Assembly: GCA_009380095.1 (NCBI GenBank)
Contig: WHSL01000032.1
Span: forward strand, 1-38,025
DNA length: 38,025 bases
Source: Streptosporangiales bacterium
GTDB taxonomy: Bacteria > Actinomycetota > Actinomycetes > Streptosporangiales > Streptosporangiaceae
Direction: 5' to 3'
Below the pieces are notes generated by a model that was not told the origin of the DNA, did not search any database, and was given only the letters and a program-made list of their open reading frames with translations. Every line of letters starts with the position of its first letter. Position 1 is the first letter of the stretch. The position numbers and the translations under genes were made by a program. Positions 1 to 8,323 of the stretch are shown here, piece by piece.

Positions 1-288
1 CTAGTCGAGATCGCCTGCGACGTCAACGAGCACATCTCCAGTTCGCTGACCCGGCGCGTTCCTTCGTCCAATAGGGAGTCCTTCGCTTACGCCGCCGCGG
101 CGGGCGCCATCTCCGAATCACTCGCCAAAGAGCTGGAACCGTCCGCGGGCATGAGGAATGTCCTGAGGCATGAATACTTCGAGATCGATCTGGGTCGGGT
201 GGCCGCCAGCGTTTCAATGGCAAAGGACGGTTACGGACGGTACATCCGTGAAGTGGCCAGGTTTCTGAAGACGAACCCGGATCGCTGA
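1..288 (+). CDS. hepT: HepT-like HEPN RNase toxin, 3' part only
   Basis: Open from the first base; 95 codons to the TGA at 286-288, so the start lies outside the window. The sequence GMRNVLRHEYFEIDL contains the HEPN RNase signature RX4HXY: R52, H57 and Y59 of the visible part. Family knowledge: in type VII toxin-antitoxin systems HepT is the RNase and its partner MntA, a minimal nucleotidyltransferase, adds AMP units to the tyrosine of this motif and so neutralises it. The partner would be expected just upstream, out of view. Several codons (AAT, TCA, AGG, TTT, GTT) are less GC-biased than those of the neighbours, consistent with an accessory gene. It could also be a DUF86 protein without a toxin role. 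Confidence 0.8.
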   Translation, partial: LVEIACDVNEHISSSLTRRVPSSNRESFAYAAAAGAISESLAKELEPSAGMRNVLRHEYFEIDLGRVAASVSMAKDGYGRYIREVARFLKTNPDR

Positions 289-371
289 CGCGCCCACTTC
301 CGGTTCCTGGGAAGCTGCCTGCTTGATGGGAACGTCCGACACCGTCGCTCAGCCGCGAATCGGTCGGACAC

Positions 372-377
372 TAGGCT
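372..377 (+). promoter_or_regulatory. -10 element of a leaderless promoter for the aminotransferase gene
   Basis: TAGGCT lies six bases before the GTG at 384 and no Shine-Dalgarno sequence intervenes. In actinobacteria a TANNNT box this close to the start codon usually means that transcription begins at the start codon itself. No convincing -35 box is visible. Confidence 0.5.
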
Positions 378-383
378 TGCCGT

Positions 384-1550
384 GTGAGTGAGCCCCTTGT
401 GGCGCGGATGCGCGAGTTCGGGACGACGATCTTCGCGGAGATGTCCGCGCTCGCCGTACGGACGGAGTCGATCAACCTCGGGCAGGGCTTTCCGGACACC
501 GAGGGACCGCAGGGCCTGCTGGACGCCGCGACCGCGGCGATCAACGGCGGGGTGAACCAGTACCCGCCGGGCCGCGGCATGGCGGAGCTGCGCGCGGCCG
601 TGGCCGAGCAGCGCGCCGCCCGGTACGGTCTCACGCTCGACCCCGACACCCAGGTGCTGCCCACCGTCGGCGCCACCGAGGGCATCGCCTCCGCGCTGCT
701 CGGGCTGGTGGACGCGGGCGACGAGGTGATCGTCTTCGAGCCGTACTACGACTCCTATGCCGCCGCGATCGCGCTGGCCCGGGGCGTACGGCGGCCGGTC
801 ACGCTCCGCCCGCGAGAGGGCCGCTTCACCTTCGACCCGGACGAGCTGCGCGCCGCCGTCTCGCCGCGCACCCGGGCGGTGCTGATCAATTCCCCGCACA
901 ACCCGACCGGCACCGTGTTCACCCGCGCGGAGCTGGAGACCGTCGCCGCGCTCTGCCGCGAGCACGACCTGATCGCCATCTCCGACGAGGTGTACGAATA
1001 CCTCACCTACGACGGCACCGAACACATCCCGGTCGCCTCTCTGCCGGGCATGGAGGAGCGTACGGTCACGCTGTCCTCGGCGGGCAAGACGTTCTCGGTG
1101 ACCGGCTGGAAGGTCGGCTGGGCGATGGGGCCGGAGCCGCTGGTGGCCGCGGTGGCCTCCGTCAAGCAGTTCCTCACCTACAGCGCGAACGGCGCGTACC
1201 AGGTCGCGGTGGCGCACGCGCTCCGCACCGAGCTGGACTGGGTGGCCGGGCTGCGGGCGAGCCTGGAGGGCAAGCGCGACCGGCTGGTGGCCGGCCTGGA
1301 GAAGGCCGGGTTCACCGTGTTCCGCCCCGCGGGGACGTACTTCGTGCAGGCCGACATCCGGCCGCTCGGCTACAGCGACGGGCTCGAGCTCGCCATGGCA
1401 CTGCCCGAGCGCGCCGGCGTCGTCGCCGTACCCAGCCAGGTCTTCTACGACGACACCGACGCCGGGCGGCCGTTCGTCCGCTTCGCCTGCTGCAAACGCG
1501 ACGAGGTGATCGACGCCGCCATGGACCGGCTCGCCCGGCTCCGCGGCTAG
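384..1550 (+). CDS. Class I/II PLP-dependent aminotransferase (DapC / kynurenine-aminotransferase-like)
   Basis: A 388-residue fold-type I aminotransferase, the usual length. Visible family marks are INLGQGFPD and NQYPPGRGMAELR near the N terminus, the NSPHNPTG loop, SDEVYEYL with the PLP-ring aspartate, and SSAGKTFSVTGWKVGW with the Schiff-base lysine K235; FVRFACC near the C terminus carries the substrate-carboxylate arginine. Related proteins include mycobacterial DapC-like N-succinyldiaminopimelate aminotransferase and kynurenine or glutamine transaminases; the substrate cannot be fixed from sequence, and no lysine-pathway gene lies nearby. The GTG start at 384 is chosen because a TAGGCT box lies six bases upstream and the family N terminus begins here. 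The gene converges on the large minus-strand gene and ends just before a shared hairpin. Confidence 0.9.
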   Translation: MSEPLVARMREFGTTIFAEMSALAVRTESINLGQGFPDTEGPQGLLDAATAAINGGVNQYPPGRGMAELRAAVAEQRAARYGLTLDPDTQVLPTVGATEGIASALLGLVDAGDEVIVFEPYYDSYAAAIALARGVRRPVTLRPREGRFTFDPDELRAAVSPRTRAVLINSPHNPTGTVFTRAELETVAALCREHDLIAISDEVYEYLTYDGTEHIPVASLPGMEERTVTLSSAGKTFSVTGWKVGWAMGPEPLVAAVASVKQFLTYSANGAYQVAVAHALRTELDWVAGLRASLEGKRDRLVAGLEKAGFTVFRPAGTYFVQADIRPLGYSDGLELAMALPERAGVVAVPSQVFYDDTDAGRPFVRFACCKRDEVIDAAMDRLARLRG

Positions 1551-1571
1551 GCCCAATCGGACAGGGCCCCC

Positions 1572-1609
1572 CTCCCCCCTCCAAGCCCAATCGGGCTTCG
1601 AGGGAGGGG
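1572..1609. terminator. Bidirectional hairpin between convergent genes
   Basis: AAGCCC (1583-1588) pairs with GGGCTT (1593-1598) around the loop AATC, and the stem continues outward with C-rich and G-rich arms with few mismatches. It sits 21 bases after the aminotransferase stop and about 50 bases past the end of the facing gene, so it can serve both. A short T-rich stretch follows on the plus strand. Confidence 0.75.
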
Positions 1610-1658
1610 CTTTGCTCTGTGACCCGTCCGGATCGCCGGACGCGGGTGCGGAGCCTCC

Positions 1659-4600
1659 TCAGCCCACGCCCAGCGGGCCCTTCCAGAGCACGACCCCGTG
1701 CCGCAGGGTGCCGGGGGTGGTGATCACTCCGGTGAGGGAGTCGCCGAAGACCGCCATGCCCGCGTAGGTCTGCGTGCCCGGGCCGCGTACGCGGTCGCCG
1801 GCCGGCGCGATCTGCTGCCAGGTGCGGCCGTCGGCCGAGGTCCACACGGAGGCGTCGTCCTCGGTGGAGCCGCCCGCGGCGAAGCCCTTCTGACCCGCGA
1901 CGAGGCTGGTGATGGTGGCCTTGTTGCCGGGCTGCGGCACGCGCGACGGCTTCCACGTCTTGCCGCCGTCGGTGGAGACCAGCCCGAAGACCCTGCTGCC
2001 CGAGGCGGTGGTGGCGGTGCCGAGCACCACCACCGTGTTGCCATGCGCCGTCACCTCGGTGAGGTGGCCGGCGTTGGCCCCGGAGGGCAGCCCCATCGTC
2101 TTCGGCGTCCAGCTGGCACCGTCCGCGGACGTCCAGACGCTGGGCCGGGCCCCTATCCCGCCGACCGCCACGTAGCCGAAGGGCCCGCCGACGACTCCGC
2201 GGAGCCGGGTGACCGCGCCCTCGGTGGCCGCGACCTCGCCGCGCTTCCAGTTCTTCAGGTCCGCCGAGGTCCACACGGCGGGCGCGTCGGGGGTGTCGCC
2301 CTTACGCTCGCCGCCCACGACCACGTAGCCCTTGGCCGCGTGCGCGGCCGCGTTGACGCTCAGCGCGGTGCCCTTGGCGGGCCTGAGCGCGTCGCTCTCC
2401 ACCCGGCTCCACTTCGAGCCGTCGGCGGAGTGCGCCACCAGCGGGCCGTCGCCGTCGTTGCCCACGGCGACCCAGCCCTGCGGACCGCTCGCGGCGTGCC
2501 GCAGCCGTTGCAGCCGGTCCCCGCCGAGCGCCTTGGTGTCCGTACGGATCCACTTCATGCCGTCCGCGCTGGACCAGGCGGCGCCGTCGGAGTTCGCGCT
2601 GCCGAGCGCCAGGGCCCGCCCGTCCGCCGAGACCACCTTGGTGATCTGGCGCTCCGTGGTGACGATGCCGGGCACCTCGCGGAGGTCGACCTCCTTGACC
2701 TTGCCCTGCGCGCTGACCACGGAGAGGAAACCGTCGGCGTCGCCGTCCGTGGTGCGGCCCACCGCGACGGCGCTGTTGCCGATGGCCGGGCCGACCGCGG
2801 TGACCGCGCGCTTGGCGTTCTTGCCCAGATCGCCCGAGGCCCACTGGCGGCCGTCCGGACTCGTCTGCACCTCGGTCGCGCCGTCCTTGTTGATCAGCAC
2901 GGACAGGCCCTGCTCCGAGCCGGTGACGCCCATGACCAGCGGCTGCTTCTGCGCGCTGCCGCCCTTGCCGACCCGGCCGACCGGCTTCCAGGAGGCACCG
3001 TCGGCGGAGTGCATGACGACCCCGTAGAAGTCCTTGTCCTTGCCGCCCTGACGGATGGCGTAGAAGCCCTGCGCGGTGGCGCCGGTACCGCGGACCAGGC
3101 CGAACGAGCCGTCGACCTGCTGGATGTCGCTCTTCTTCCAGGTGCCGCCCGCGTCGGCGGACTGCCAGAACGCGTCGAGCAACAGGTCAAGCTGCTTGTC
3201 GCCGCTGCCCTCGGTCTTCACCGCCGAGCCTCCGAGCAGCACCGTGTCGTCCTTGGCCGTGACGAAGCGCAGCCGGTTCAGGCGTGCGTCCCCGGCGTCG
3301 AGCCCCGCGTCCTCCGCGCTGCGGCGCTTCCAGGTGCGGCCGTCGGACGAGGTCCACAGCACCGGCTTGTCGTCGCGGAACTCCGCCGCGGGCTCGTAGC
3401 CCACCGCGACGTAGCCCTTGGACGTGACGGCCACGCCGAGGATCTGGTCCTTGTCGGTGAACGCCCCGGCCGGCTCCACCTGGCTCTGCGTCCAGGACGT
3501 GCCGTCCTTGCTGGTCCAGGAGAGACGGCGGCCCTCGACCGAAGCGCTCAGCGCCACCCAGCCCTTCTTGCCGCCGGCGATGGCCATCGGGGCCGCGCCG
3601 AGCGCGTCGCCGCCGCCCGCCCGGGCGACGTCGGCGGAGCGCCAGGTGGTGCCGCCGTCGGTGGTGAACAGGAACAGCGAGCGCGACTTGTCGCCGCTGA
3701 TCTCCACGCCGCCGATGGCGAGGGTGTTGCCGGCGCCGGCCACCCGGGTCAGGCTCTGCGCCGCGCCGTCGCGGACCGCGGAGGCGTCCCCGTCGAAGAC
3801 GTCGTCCGCGGCGTGCGACTCGCCCTGCGCGGACGGCGGGGCCGGCGGCTCGGGCTTGAGCCACTGGAACACGCCGTACCCGCCGCCGGCCACGATCGCG
3901 ATGACCGCCGCCACGGTCAGCAGCATCTTCGGCAGCGCGCCCGCCTTGCGCTTGCGCTTCTTTGACTTCGGCTGGACCCATTCCTCGGACTGCCGCAGGT
4001 CGGTGTCGTCGTCATCGTCCTGCGGGCCGGTGAAGGGCTGCTGCGGGCCGGTGAACGGTTGCTGCGCTCCGGTGAAGGGTGGCTGGGCGCCCGTGAAGGG
4101 CTGTTGCGGGCCGGTGTACGGCGGGGGCGGCGGGAACTGCCCCTGCCCCGGCTGGCCTTCGGCGTACGGGCCGCCGCCCTGCGGGCCTTCGCCGTACGGG
4201 TTTGCGGCGTGCGGGGCCTCGCCGTAGGGACCGGCCGCGTGCGGGCCCGTGTGCGGCTGCTGGGGGCCGGTCATCGGCGGCTGCGGGCCGGTGTACGGCT
4301 GTTGCCCGCCGGTGAAGGGCGGCTGGGCGCCGGTGAACGGCTGCTGCGGGCCCGTGTACGGCGGGGGCGGCGGAATCTGCCCCGCCTGGCCTTCCGCGTA
4401 CGGACCGCCACCCTGCGGGCCCTCGCCGTACGGGTTTGCGGCGTGCGACTGCTGCGGACCGGAGCCCTCGCCGCCGGGCTCCCACTGGACGCCTGCCGTG
4501 CTCCACGCCTGGCTGGAACGCGCCCACGGCGACCCGCCCTCGGCCGGCGGCACGTCCTCGGACTCGTGCTCGCTCACCCCGTGGTCGTCGGGCTCGCCGA

Positions 4601-5159
4601 GACCGGGCCCGGGGCGGCCGCGCAGGGCCGGCGTCTCGGGCACGCCGGTGGACGGCTCCTCCGGAGCGGGCTGGCCGAACGAAGGCCAGCCACCGGACGA
4701 CGAGAACGCGGGCTGCCCGCCGGTGTCCCCACCGAACGACGGCTGCGGCCCCGTCGGCGGAATCGCGTAAGGCCCCTCCGGACCACCCGGCCCTCCAACC
4801 GGCGGCACGTAAGGACCGGGCTGCCCACCCGGCGGCGTGTACGGCCCCTCCGGACCACCCGGGCCAGGCACTGCGTACGGCCCGCTCGGACCGCCCTGGC
4901 CCTCGGGCCCCGCAGGGCCTCCGGGGCCGGTGGGCCCTCCGGGTGGGGTCGCGTAAGGCGCCGACGGCCCGCCGCCGGTCTGGCCGTAGCCGGGGCTGGG
5001 GATCTGCCAGCCGCCGGAGTCCGTGTCGTCGTCCACCCCGTCGCCCATGGCCGAGGCGTCGACGGAGCCGTCGTCGGCCGGGGGATTCCCGCCCGCCGCT
5101 GACTCGTCTTCGGCGCCTCGCCGGTCGTCGGGGTCGCCTGGGGTACCGGTCGTGTTCAC
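1659..5159 (-). CDS. Membrane-anchored protein: proline-rich cytoplasmic region plus Asp-box (BNR-like) outer domain
   Basis: I place the start at the GTG at 5157-5159 because AGAGGA precedes it at normal spacing; this gives 1166 residues. The frame is open 24 codons further upstream. Residues 1 to about 400 are low-complexity, rich in P, G, Q, Y and T, with repeats such as QQPFTGAQPPFTG. A basic patch (KSKKRKRK) precedes a single membrane helix at about 412-435. The remaining 730 or so residues carry about a dozen Asp-box-like motifs of the form S-x-D-G-x-x-W (for example SSDGRTW, SADGASW, STDGGKTW), as in BNR/sialidase-type beta-propellers. I infer a type II topology with the propeller outside the cell. 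No catalytic residues are recognised, so a binding or scaffold role is as likely as an enzymatic one. It ends at a hairpin shared with the aminotransferase gene. Confidence 0.8.
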   Translation of the reverse strand: MNTTGTPGDPDDRRGAEDESAAGGNPPADDGSVDASAMGDGVDDDTDSGGWQIPSPGYGQTGGGPSAPYATPPGGPTGPGGPAGPEGQGGPSGPYAVPGPGGPEGPYTPPGGQPGPYVPPVGGPGGPEGPYAIPPTGPQPSFGGDTGGQPAFSSSGGWPSFGQPAPEEPSTGVPETPALRGRPGPGLGEPDDHGVSEHESEDVPPAEGGSPWARSSQAWSTAGVQWEPGGEGSGPQQSHAANPYGEGPQGGGPYAEGQAGQIPPPPPYTGPQQPFTGAQPPFTGGQQPYTGPQPPMTGPQQPHTGPHAAGPYGEAPHAANPYGEGPQGGGPYAEGQPGQGQFPPPPPYTGPQQPFTGAQPPFTGAQQPFTGPQQPFTGPQDDDDDTDLRQSEEWVQPKSKKRKRKAGALPKMLLTVAAVIAIVAGGGYGVFQWLKPEPPAPPSAQGESHAADDVFDGDASAVRDGAAQSLTRVAGAGNTLAIGGVEISGDKSRSLFLFTTDGGTTWRSADVARAGGGDALGAAPMAIAGGKKGWVALSASVEGRRLSWTSKDGTSWTQSQVEPAGAFTDKDQILGVAVTSKGYVAVGYEPAAEFRDDKPVLWTSSDGRTWKRRSAEDAGLDAGDARLNRLRFVTAKDDTVLLGGSAVKTEGSGDKQLDLLLDAFWQSADAGGTWKKSDIQQVDGSFGLVRGTGATAQGFYAIRQGGKDKDFYGVVMHSADGASWKPVGRVGKGGSAQKQPLVMGVTGSEQGLSVLINKDGATEVQTSPDGRQWASGDLGKNAKRAVTAVGPAIGNSAVAVGRTTDGDADGFLSVVSAQGKVKEVDLREVPGIVTTERQITKVVSADGRALALGSANSDGAAWSSADGMKWIRTDTKALGGDRLQRLRHAASGPQGWVAVGNDGDGPLVAHSADGSKWSRVESDALRPAKGTALSVNAAAHAAKGYVVVGGERKGDTPDAPAVWTSADLKNWKRGEVAATEGAVTRLRGVVGGPFGYVAVGGIGARPSVWTSADGASWTPKTMGLPSGANAGHLTEVTAHGNTVVVLGTATTASGSRVFGLVSTDGGKTWKPSRVPQPGNKATITSLVAGQKGFAAGGSTEDDASVWTSADGRTWQQIAPAGDRVRGPGTQTYAGMAVFGDSLTGVITTPGTLRHGVVLWKGPLGVG
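4073..4446 (-). repeat. Internal near-duplicate coding blocks in the proline-rich region
   Basis: Two blocks, roughly 4073-4208 and 4310-4446, encode nearly the same protein segment (AANPYGEGPQGGGPYAEGQ, then a PPPPPY-TG-QQPFTG type run) separated by a divergent PxTG-rich spacer. The DNA similarity is high enough to permit slippage or recombination and so length variation between strains. Confidence 0.7.
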
Positions 5160-5337
5160 GCTGTCCTCTCGCACCGCGAAGTCCTCGCCGATGGTACTAG
5201 CGCGCGGGTTATCCCGCTTTCGCCCGCACATCTCCGACTCAACCCACGTGGAGACCGCCTACACCACGCCCTGCCTGCGCCGACACCCTCCGTACCGGCA
5301 TAGCGACAGAACGCCGACCGCGCACCCGGACGACCCG

Positions 5338-5365
5338 GGTGCCCCCGGGTGACCCCGAGGGCACC
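5338..5365 (-). terminator. Hairpin after the BlaI-like gene
   Basis: GGTGCCC (5338-5344) pairs perfectly with GGGCACC (5359-5365) around a 14-base loop, 20 bases past the stop of the BlaI-like gene on the minus strand. No T-run follows, so termination strength is uncertain. Confidence 0.4.
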
Positions 5366-5385
5366 TCCCAGCAGGAAAGCGATCG

Positions 5386-5760
5386 TCAGGAAGCGATGCC
5401 GCGACGCGCTCGCGCCTCGGCGAGCACGTCGTGCAGGCGGGTCACCTCCTCGTCACTGCACCGTTCAATGAATCGGACCATCGTGACCTTTCGGTCTCCC
5501 CCCGTGGCCAGGACCTCCCCCATGAGCCGGGCCGCGTGCTCCGCGCGCGTCTCGTGCGGCCAGTACCGCCAGGCCCGCCCCGTCTTCTCGCGGCGGAGCA
5601 GTCCCTTGCGGAACAGGATCCCCGCCACCGTCATGACGGTGGTGTAGGCGACCGCCCGGTCGTAGTGCATGCGCTCACGCACCTCGCGAACGGAAAGCGG
5701 CCGGTCAGCGGCCCAAAGCGCGTCCATGATCGCTGATTCGAGGTCTCCGAACTCCTTCAT
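5386..5760 (-). CDS. BlaI/MecI/CopY-family transcriptional repressor
   Basis: A 124-residue winged-helix repressor of the penicillinase-repressor family, at the normal length. The N terminus (FGDLESAIMDALW) and the recognition region (VREVRERM, then YTTVMTVAGILFRKGLLRRE) are characteristic; the C-terminal third is the dimerisation segment. Family members repress until a membrane metalloprotease (BlaR1/MecR1, peptidase M56) cleaves them. No such protease lies next to this gene, so the signal is unknown. The start ATG at 5760 has a strong GGAGGAGGGG site upstream, and TAGCAT on the minus strand (5785-5790) may be its -10 box. It is divergent from the cupin gene and lies upstream of, and in the same direction as, the large Asp-box gene. 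Confidence 0.85.
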   Translation of the reverse strand: MKEFGDLESAIMDALWAADRPLSVREVRERMHYDRAVAYTTVMTVAGILFRKGLLRREKTGRAWRYWPHETRAEHAARLMGEVLATGGDRKVTMVRFIERCSDEEVTRLHDVLAEARARRGIAS

Positions 5761-5846
5761 CGTTTTGCCCCTCCTCCGCCGCTCATGCTAAGGACGCACG
5801 GGCCGGTTCGCCGCCGTTTCGGCACGTGGCGACGGATCCGTAGCCG

Positions 5847-5852
5847 TAGGCT
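5847..5852 (+). promoter_or_regulatory. -10 element of a leaderless promoter for the cupin gene
   Basis: TAGGCT ends seven bases before the ATG at 5860 and there is no ribosome-binding sequence in between, the usual arrangement of a leaderless actinobacterial gene. Confidence 0.5.
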
Positions 5853-5859
5853 GCGGATC

Positions 5860-6537
5860 ATGAGGTTCCTGGTCGCCTACACGGACTGGCGCGACGTTTT
5901 CGCCGCACACGACGGGGTTATCCGGCCGGACCCGGTCACCGACATTCCGGGCGCCCGCGCGTTCCCCGACGACGACGCCCTGCTCGCGCACGCCGCCGCC
6001 GCCGAGCCGGCCGACCAGCCGTACGTCGTGCTCCCCGGCCCGGACGAGGATCTGCCCGTACGGTTCCTGCGCCGGGACCCCGAGGGAACGCCCATCGGCC
6101 TGGACGTACGGCCCGCGACCGCCGAGGCGCTGGACCTGCTGCCGCACCCGGAGGGCGGATGGTTCGCCGAGACCTGGCGGACCGGCGTCCGGTTCTCCCC
6201 GCCCGGCTACGGGGGCCCGCGCGCCACCGCGACCGGCATCTACTTCCTGCTCGCGCCGGGCGAGGAGTCGCGCTGGCACGTGGTCCGCTCCGACGAGGTC
6301 TGGCTCCACCACGCGGGCGGCCCGCTCGAGCTCCTCCTCGGCGGCACCGCCGGCGAGCCGGCCGAGCCCCGGACGTCCGTCCTCGGCACGGACCTCGCCG
6401 CCGGCCACCGTCCTCAGCTGCTGGTCCCCGCGGGCACCTGGCAGGCCGCCCGTCCGTCCCCCACGGCCACCGAGCCGACCCTGGTCAGCTGCGTGGTCTC
6501 CCCCGGCTTCGACTTCGCCGACTTCCGCGCGATCTGA
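5860..6537 (+). CDS. Cupin_5 (DUF985) domain protein with an N-terminal extension
   Basis: 225 residues from the ATG at 5860. The C-terminal 140 residues are a DUF985-type cupin: LDLLPHPEGGWFAETWR, TGIYFLLAPGEESRWHVV and SDEVWLHHAGGPLELLL form the typical beta-barrel strands, followed by VPAGTWQAA and SCVVSPGFDFADF near the end. The first 85 or so residues (MRFLVAYTDWRDVF onward) are an extra domain I do not recognise. Cupin_5 proteins are mostly uncharacterised sugar- or small-ligand-binding proteins. The frame is open upstream to 5785, but the ATG with the TAGGCT box seven bases before it is the better start. It is divergent from the BlaI-like gene, so a shared operator is possible, though no clear BlaI box was seen. 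Confidence 0.8.
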   Translation: MRFLVAYTDWRDVFAAHDGVIRPDPVTDIPGARAFPDDDALLAHAAAAEPADQPYVVLPGPDEDLPVRFLRRDPEGTPIGLDVRPATAEALDLLPHPEGGWFAETWRTGVRFSPPGYGGPRATATGIYFLLAPGEESRWHVVRSDEVWLHHAGGPLELLLGGTAGEPAEPRTSVLGTDLAAGHRPQLLVPAGTWQAARPSPTATEPTLVSCVVSPGFDFADFRAI

Positions 6538-6621
6538 TCCGCCGGGCCTCGCCACCGGCCGCGCGGACCCGCGGGTTACCTTGATCCCCTCGGGGCCGTC
6601 GATTCGCGGAGAGGGACCGTC

Positions 6622-7086
6622 ATGGCGAGCAGGCGTGAGCAGATCCGGATGACCGAGGACGAGGTCACCGCCTTCCTCAACGAGCAGATGAAGGTCCAGA
6701 TCGGCACGGTCGGCCGGGACGGCGCGCCGCACCTGTCCACCCTCTTCTACGCGATGGTGGACGGCCGGCTGGCGTACTGGACGTACGCGAAGTCGCAGAA
6801 GGTCGTGAACCTCGCCCGCAACCCCGCCATGACCTGCCTGGTGGACGCCGGCGAGAAGTACGATGAGCTGCGCGGCGTGGTGCTGTACGGCACCGGCGCG
6901 GTGGTCGAGGACCCCGACACCGTGATGCGGGTCGGCGCGCACGTGGCGTCCCGGATGAACGACATCCCGCTGTCCACCTTCGACGACCCGGCGGCCCGCG
7001 CGGGGCTCGAGCGCAGCGGGGCCAAGCGCGTCGCCATCACGATGTCCGTGGACCGCGTGGTGAGCTGGGACCACCGCAAGCTCTAG
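6622..7086 (+). CDS. Pyridoxamine 5'-phosphate oxidase-like flavin/F420 (FDOR) family protein
   Basis: 154 residues of the split beta-barrel PPOX/FDOR fold. The N-terminal helix (MTEDEVTAFLNEQMKVQIGT), then VGRDGAPHLSTLFYAM, LAYWTYAKSQKVVNLARNP and MTCLVDAGEKYDELRGV follow the order of F420-dependent FDOR-B members, whose KSQKVVNL segment binds cofactor phosphate. Such enzymes reduce or oxidise diverse small molecules with F420 or flavin; the substrate here is unknown. The ATG at 6622 follows a purine-rich GGAGAGGGA site. It stands alone, downstream of the cupin gene in the same direction with an 84-base gap. Confidence 0.8.
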   Translation: MASRREQIRMTEDEVTAFLNEQMKVQIGTVGRDGAPHLSTLFYAMVDGRLAYWTYAKSQKVVNLARNPAMTCLVDAGEKYDELRGVVLYGTGAVVEDPDTVMRVGAHVASRMNDIPLSTFDDPAARAGLERSGAKRVAITMSVDRVVSWDHRKL

Positions 7087-7316
7087 CCCGAGGGCCCTCC
7101 CGGTCAGGGCGCCGCGGCCGCCCCGATTCGGTCGTACTCCGTAGGAGATTGCGACGGCGATGTGCGGCCGTACCGTGGCGCGGGGACCCCCAAGAGTGGT
7201 GAAATCCATCTCGACCCTCCACGAATCGCCCCACAACGGGCCTTCTGGAGGGCTGCGCACCGGTCCGTGGGGCCGATCGGGCTCCCTCGGGCGGCACGCC
7301 GACGCCGAGGAGGAGC

Positions 7317-8270
7317 ATGACGGGCATCCCGCAGTTCTCGGCCGAGACCTCTCCTGAGGGCAGGTTCGTCAGGCAGGCCAACCACTTCCGCGACCGGATC
7401 ACCATGGACGGCTCCAGCGGCTACCTCGCCGAGCCCGGCCGGTACCAGCTGTACGTGTCGCTGGCCTGCCCGTGGGCGCACCGGACGCTGATCGTGCGGC
7501 GGATGCTCGGCCTCGAGCAGGCGGTCGGGGTGACCGTGGTGGACCCGATCCGAGACGAGCGCGGCTGGCGGTTCACGCTCAGCCCGGACGCCCGCGACCC
7601 GGCCACCGGAGCCCGCTTCCTCTCCGAGCTCTACCTGGCGACGGACCCCACGTACGAAGGCAGGATCACCGTCCCCTGCCTCTGGGACCGCCGCACCCGC
7701 CGCCTGGTCAGCAACGACTTCCCCCAGATCACCCTCACCCTGGAAACCGAGTTCCGCCGCTTCCACCGCCCCGGCGCCCCGGACCTCTACCCGATGGAGC
7801 TACGCCGAGAGATCGACGCGATGAACGCCCTCGTCTACCACACGGTCAACAACGGCGTATACAAAGCGGGCTTCGCCACCACCCAGGCCGCCTACGAAGA
7901 GGCCTTCGACGCCCTCTTCACCACCCTGGACGCGTTAGAGGACCGCCTATCCCGCCGCCGCTTCCTGGTCGGCGACCGACTGACGGAATCCGACGTCCGC
8001 CTCTTCCCCACCCTCGTCCGCTTCGACGCGGTCTACTACAACCACTTCAAAACAAACCTGCGCCGCCTCGTCGACTACCCCCACCTCTGGGCCTACGCCC
8101 GCGACCTCTTCGGCCGCCCCGGCTTCGGCGACACCACCAACTTCGACCACATCAAACGCCACTACTTCCAAACCCAAGACCAAGTCAACCCCCGCCGCAT
8201 AGTCCCCAAAGGCCCCTACGTCGACTGGCGCTCCCCCCACAACCGCACCCACCTCCCCGAATACGGCTGA
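7317..8270 (+). CDS. Xi-class glutathione S-transferase-like / glutathionyl-hydroquinone reductase family protein
   Basis: 317 residues, matching the ECM4/YqjG family. The thioredoxin-like half holds the catalytic-cysteine motif SLACPWAHRT, and the C-terminal helical half holds FLVGDRLTESDVRLFPTL and TTNFDHIKRHYF. The family reduces S-glutathionyl-hydroquinones; actinomycetes use mycothiol, so the real thiol partner is uncertain. The start ATG at 7317 has GGAGGAG just upstream. Codon 207 (7935-7937) is TTA, rare in high-GC actinomycetes and read only by the bldA-type tRNA-Leu(UAA), so translation may be growth-phase dependent. From about 7660 to the end, third positions are almost always C and AAA, ATA and TTA appear, unlike the first third of the gene. 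Confidence 0.85.
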   Translation: MTGIPQFSAETSPEGRFVRQANHFRDRITMDGSSGYLAEPGRYQLYVSLACPWAHRTLIVRRMLGLEQAVGVTVVDPIRDERGWRFTLSPDARDPATGARFLSELYLATDPTYEGRITVPCLWDRRTRRLVSNDFPQITLTLETEFRRFHRPGAPDLYPMELRREIDAMNALVYHTVNNGVYKAGFATTQAAYEEAFDALFTTLDALEDRLSRRRFLVGDRLTESDVRLFPTLVRFDAVYYNHFKTNLRRLVDYPHLWAYARDLFGRPGFGDTTNFDHIKRHYFQTQDQVNPRRIVPKGPYVDWRSPHNRTHLPEYG

Positions 8271-8323
8271 CGCCCCAACCACCCCCATCCCGACTGACCG
8301 CACCCCGAACGCGGGGACCGCAA

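Noticed and set aside
231-1556. Long open frame antisense to the aminotransferase
   Set aside because: High-GC shadow frame with Arg/Gly/Ala low-complexity translation; no domain pattern.
4073-4446. CRISPR-like or tandem-repeat array
   Set aside because: The repeats are in frame and code for a proline-rich protein region; there are no spacers of constant length.
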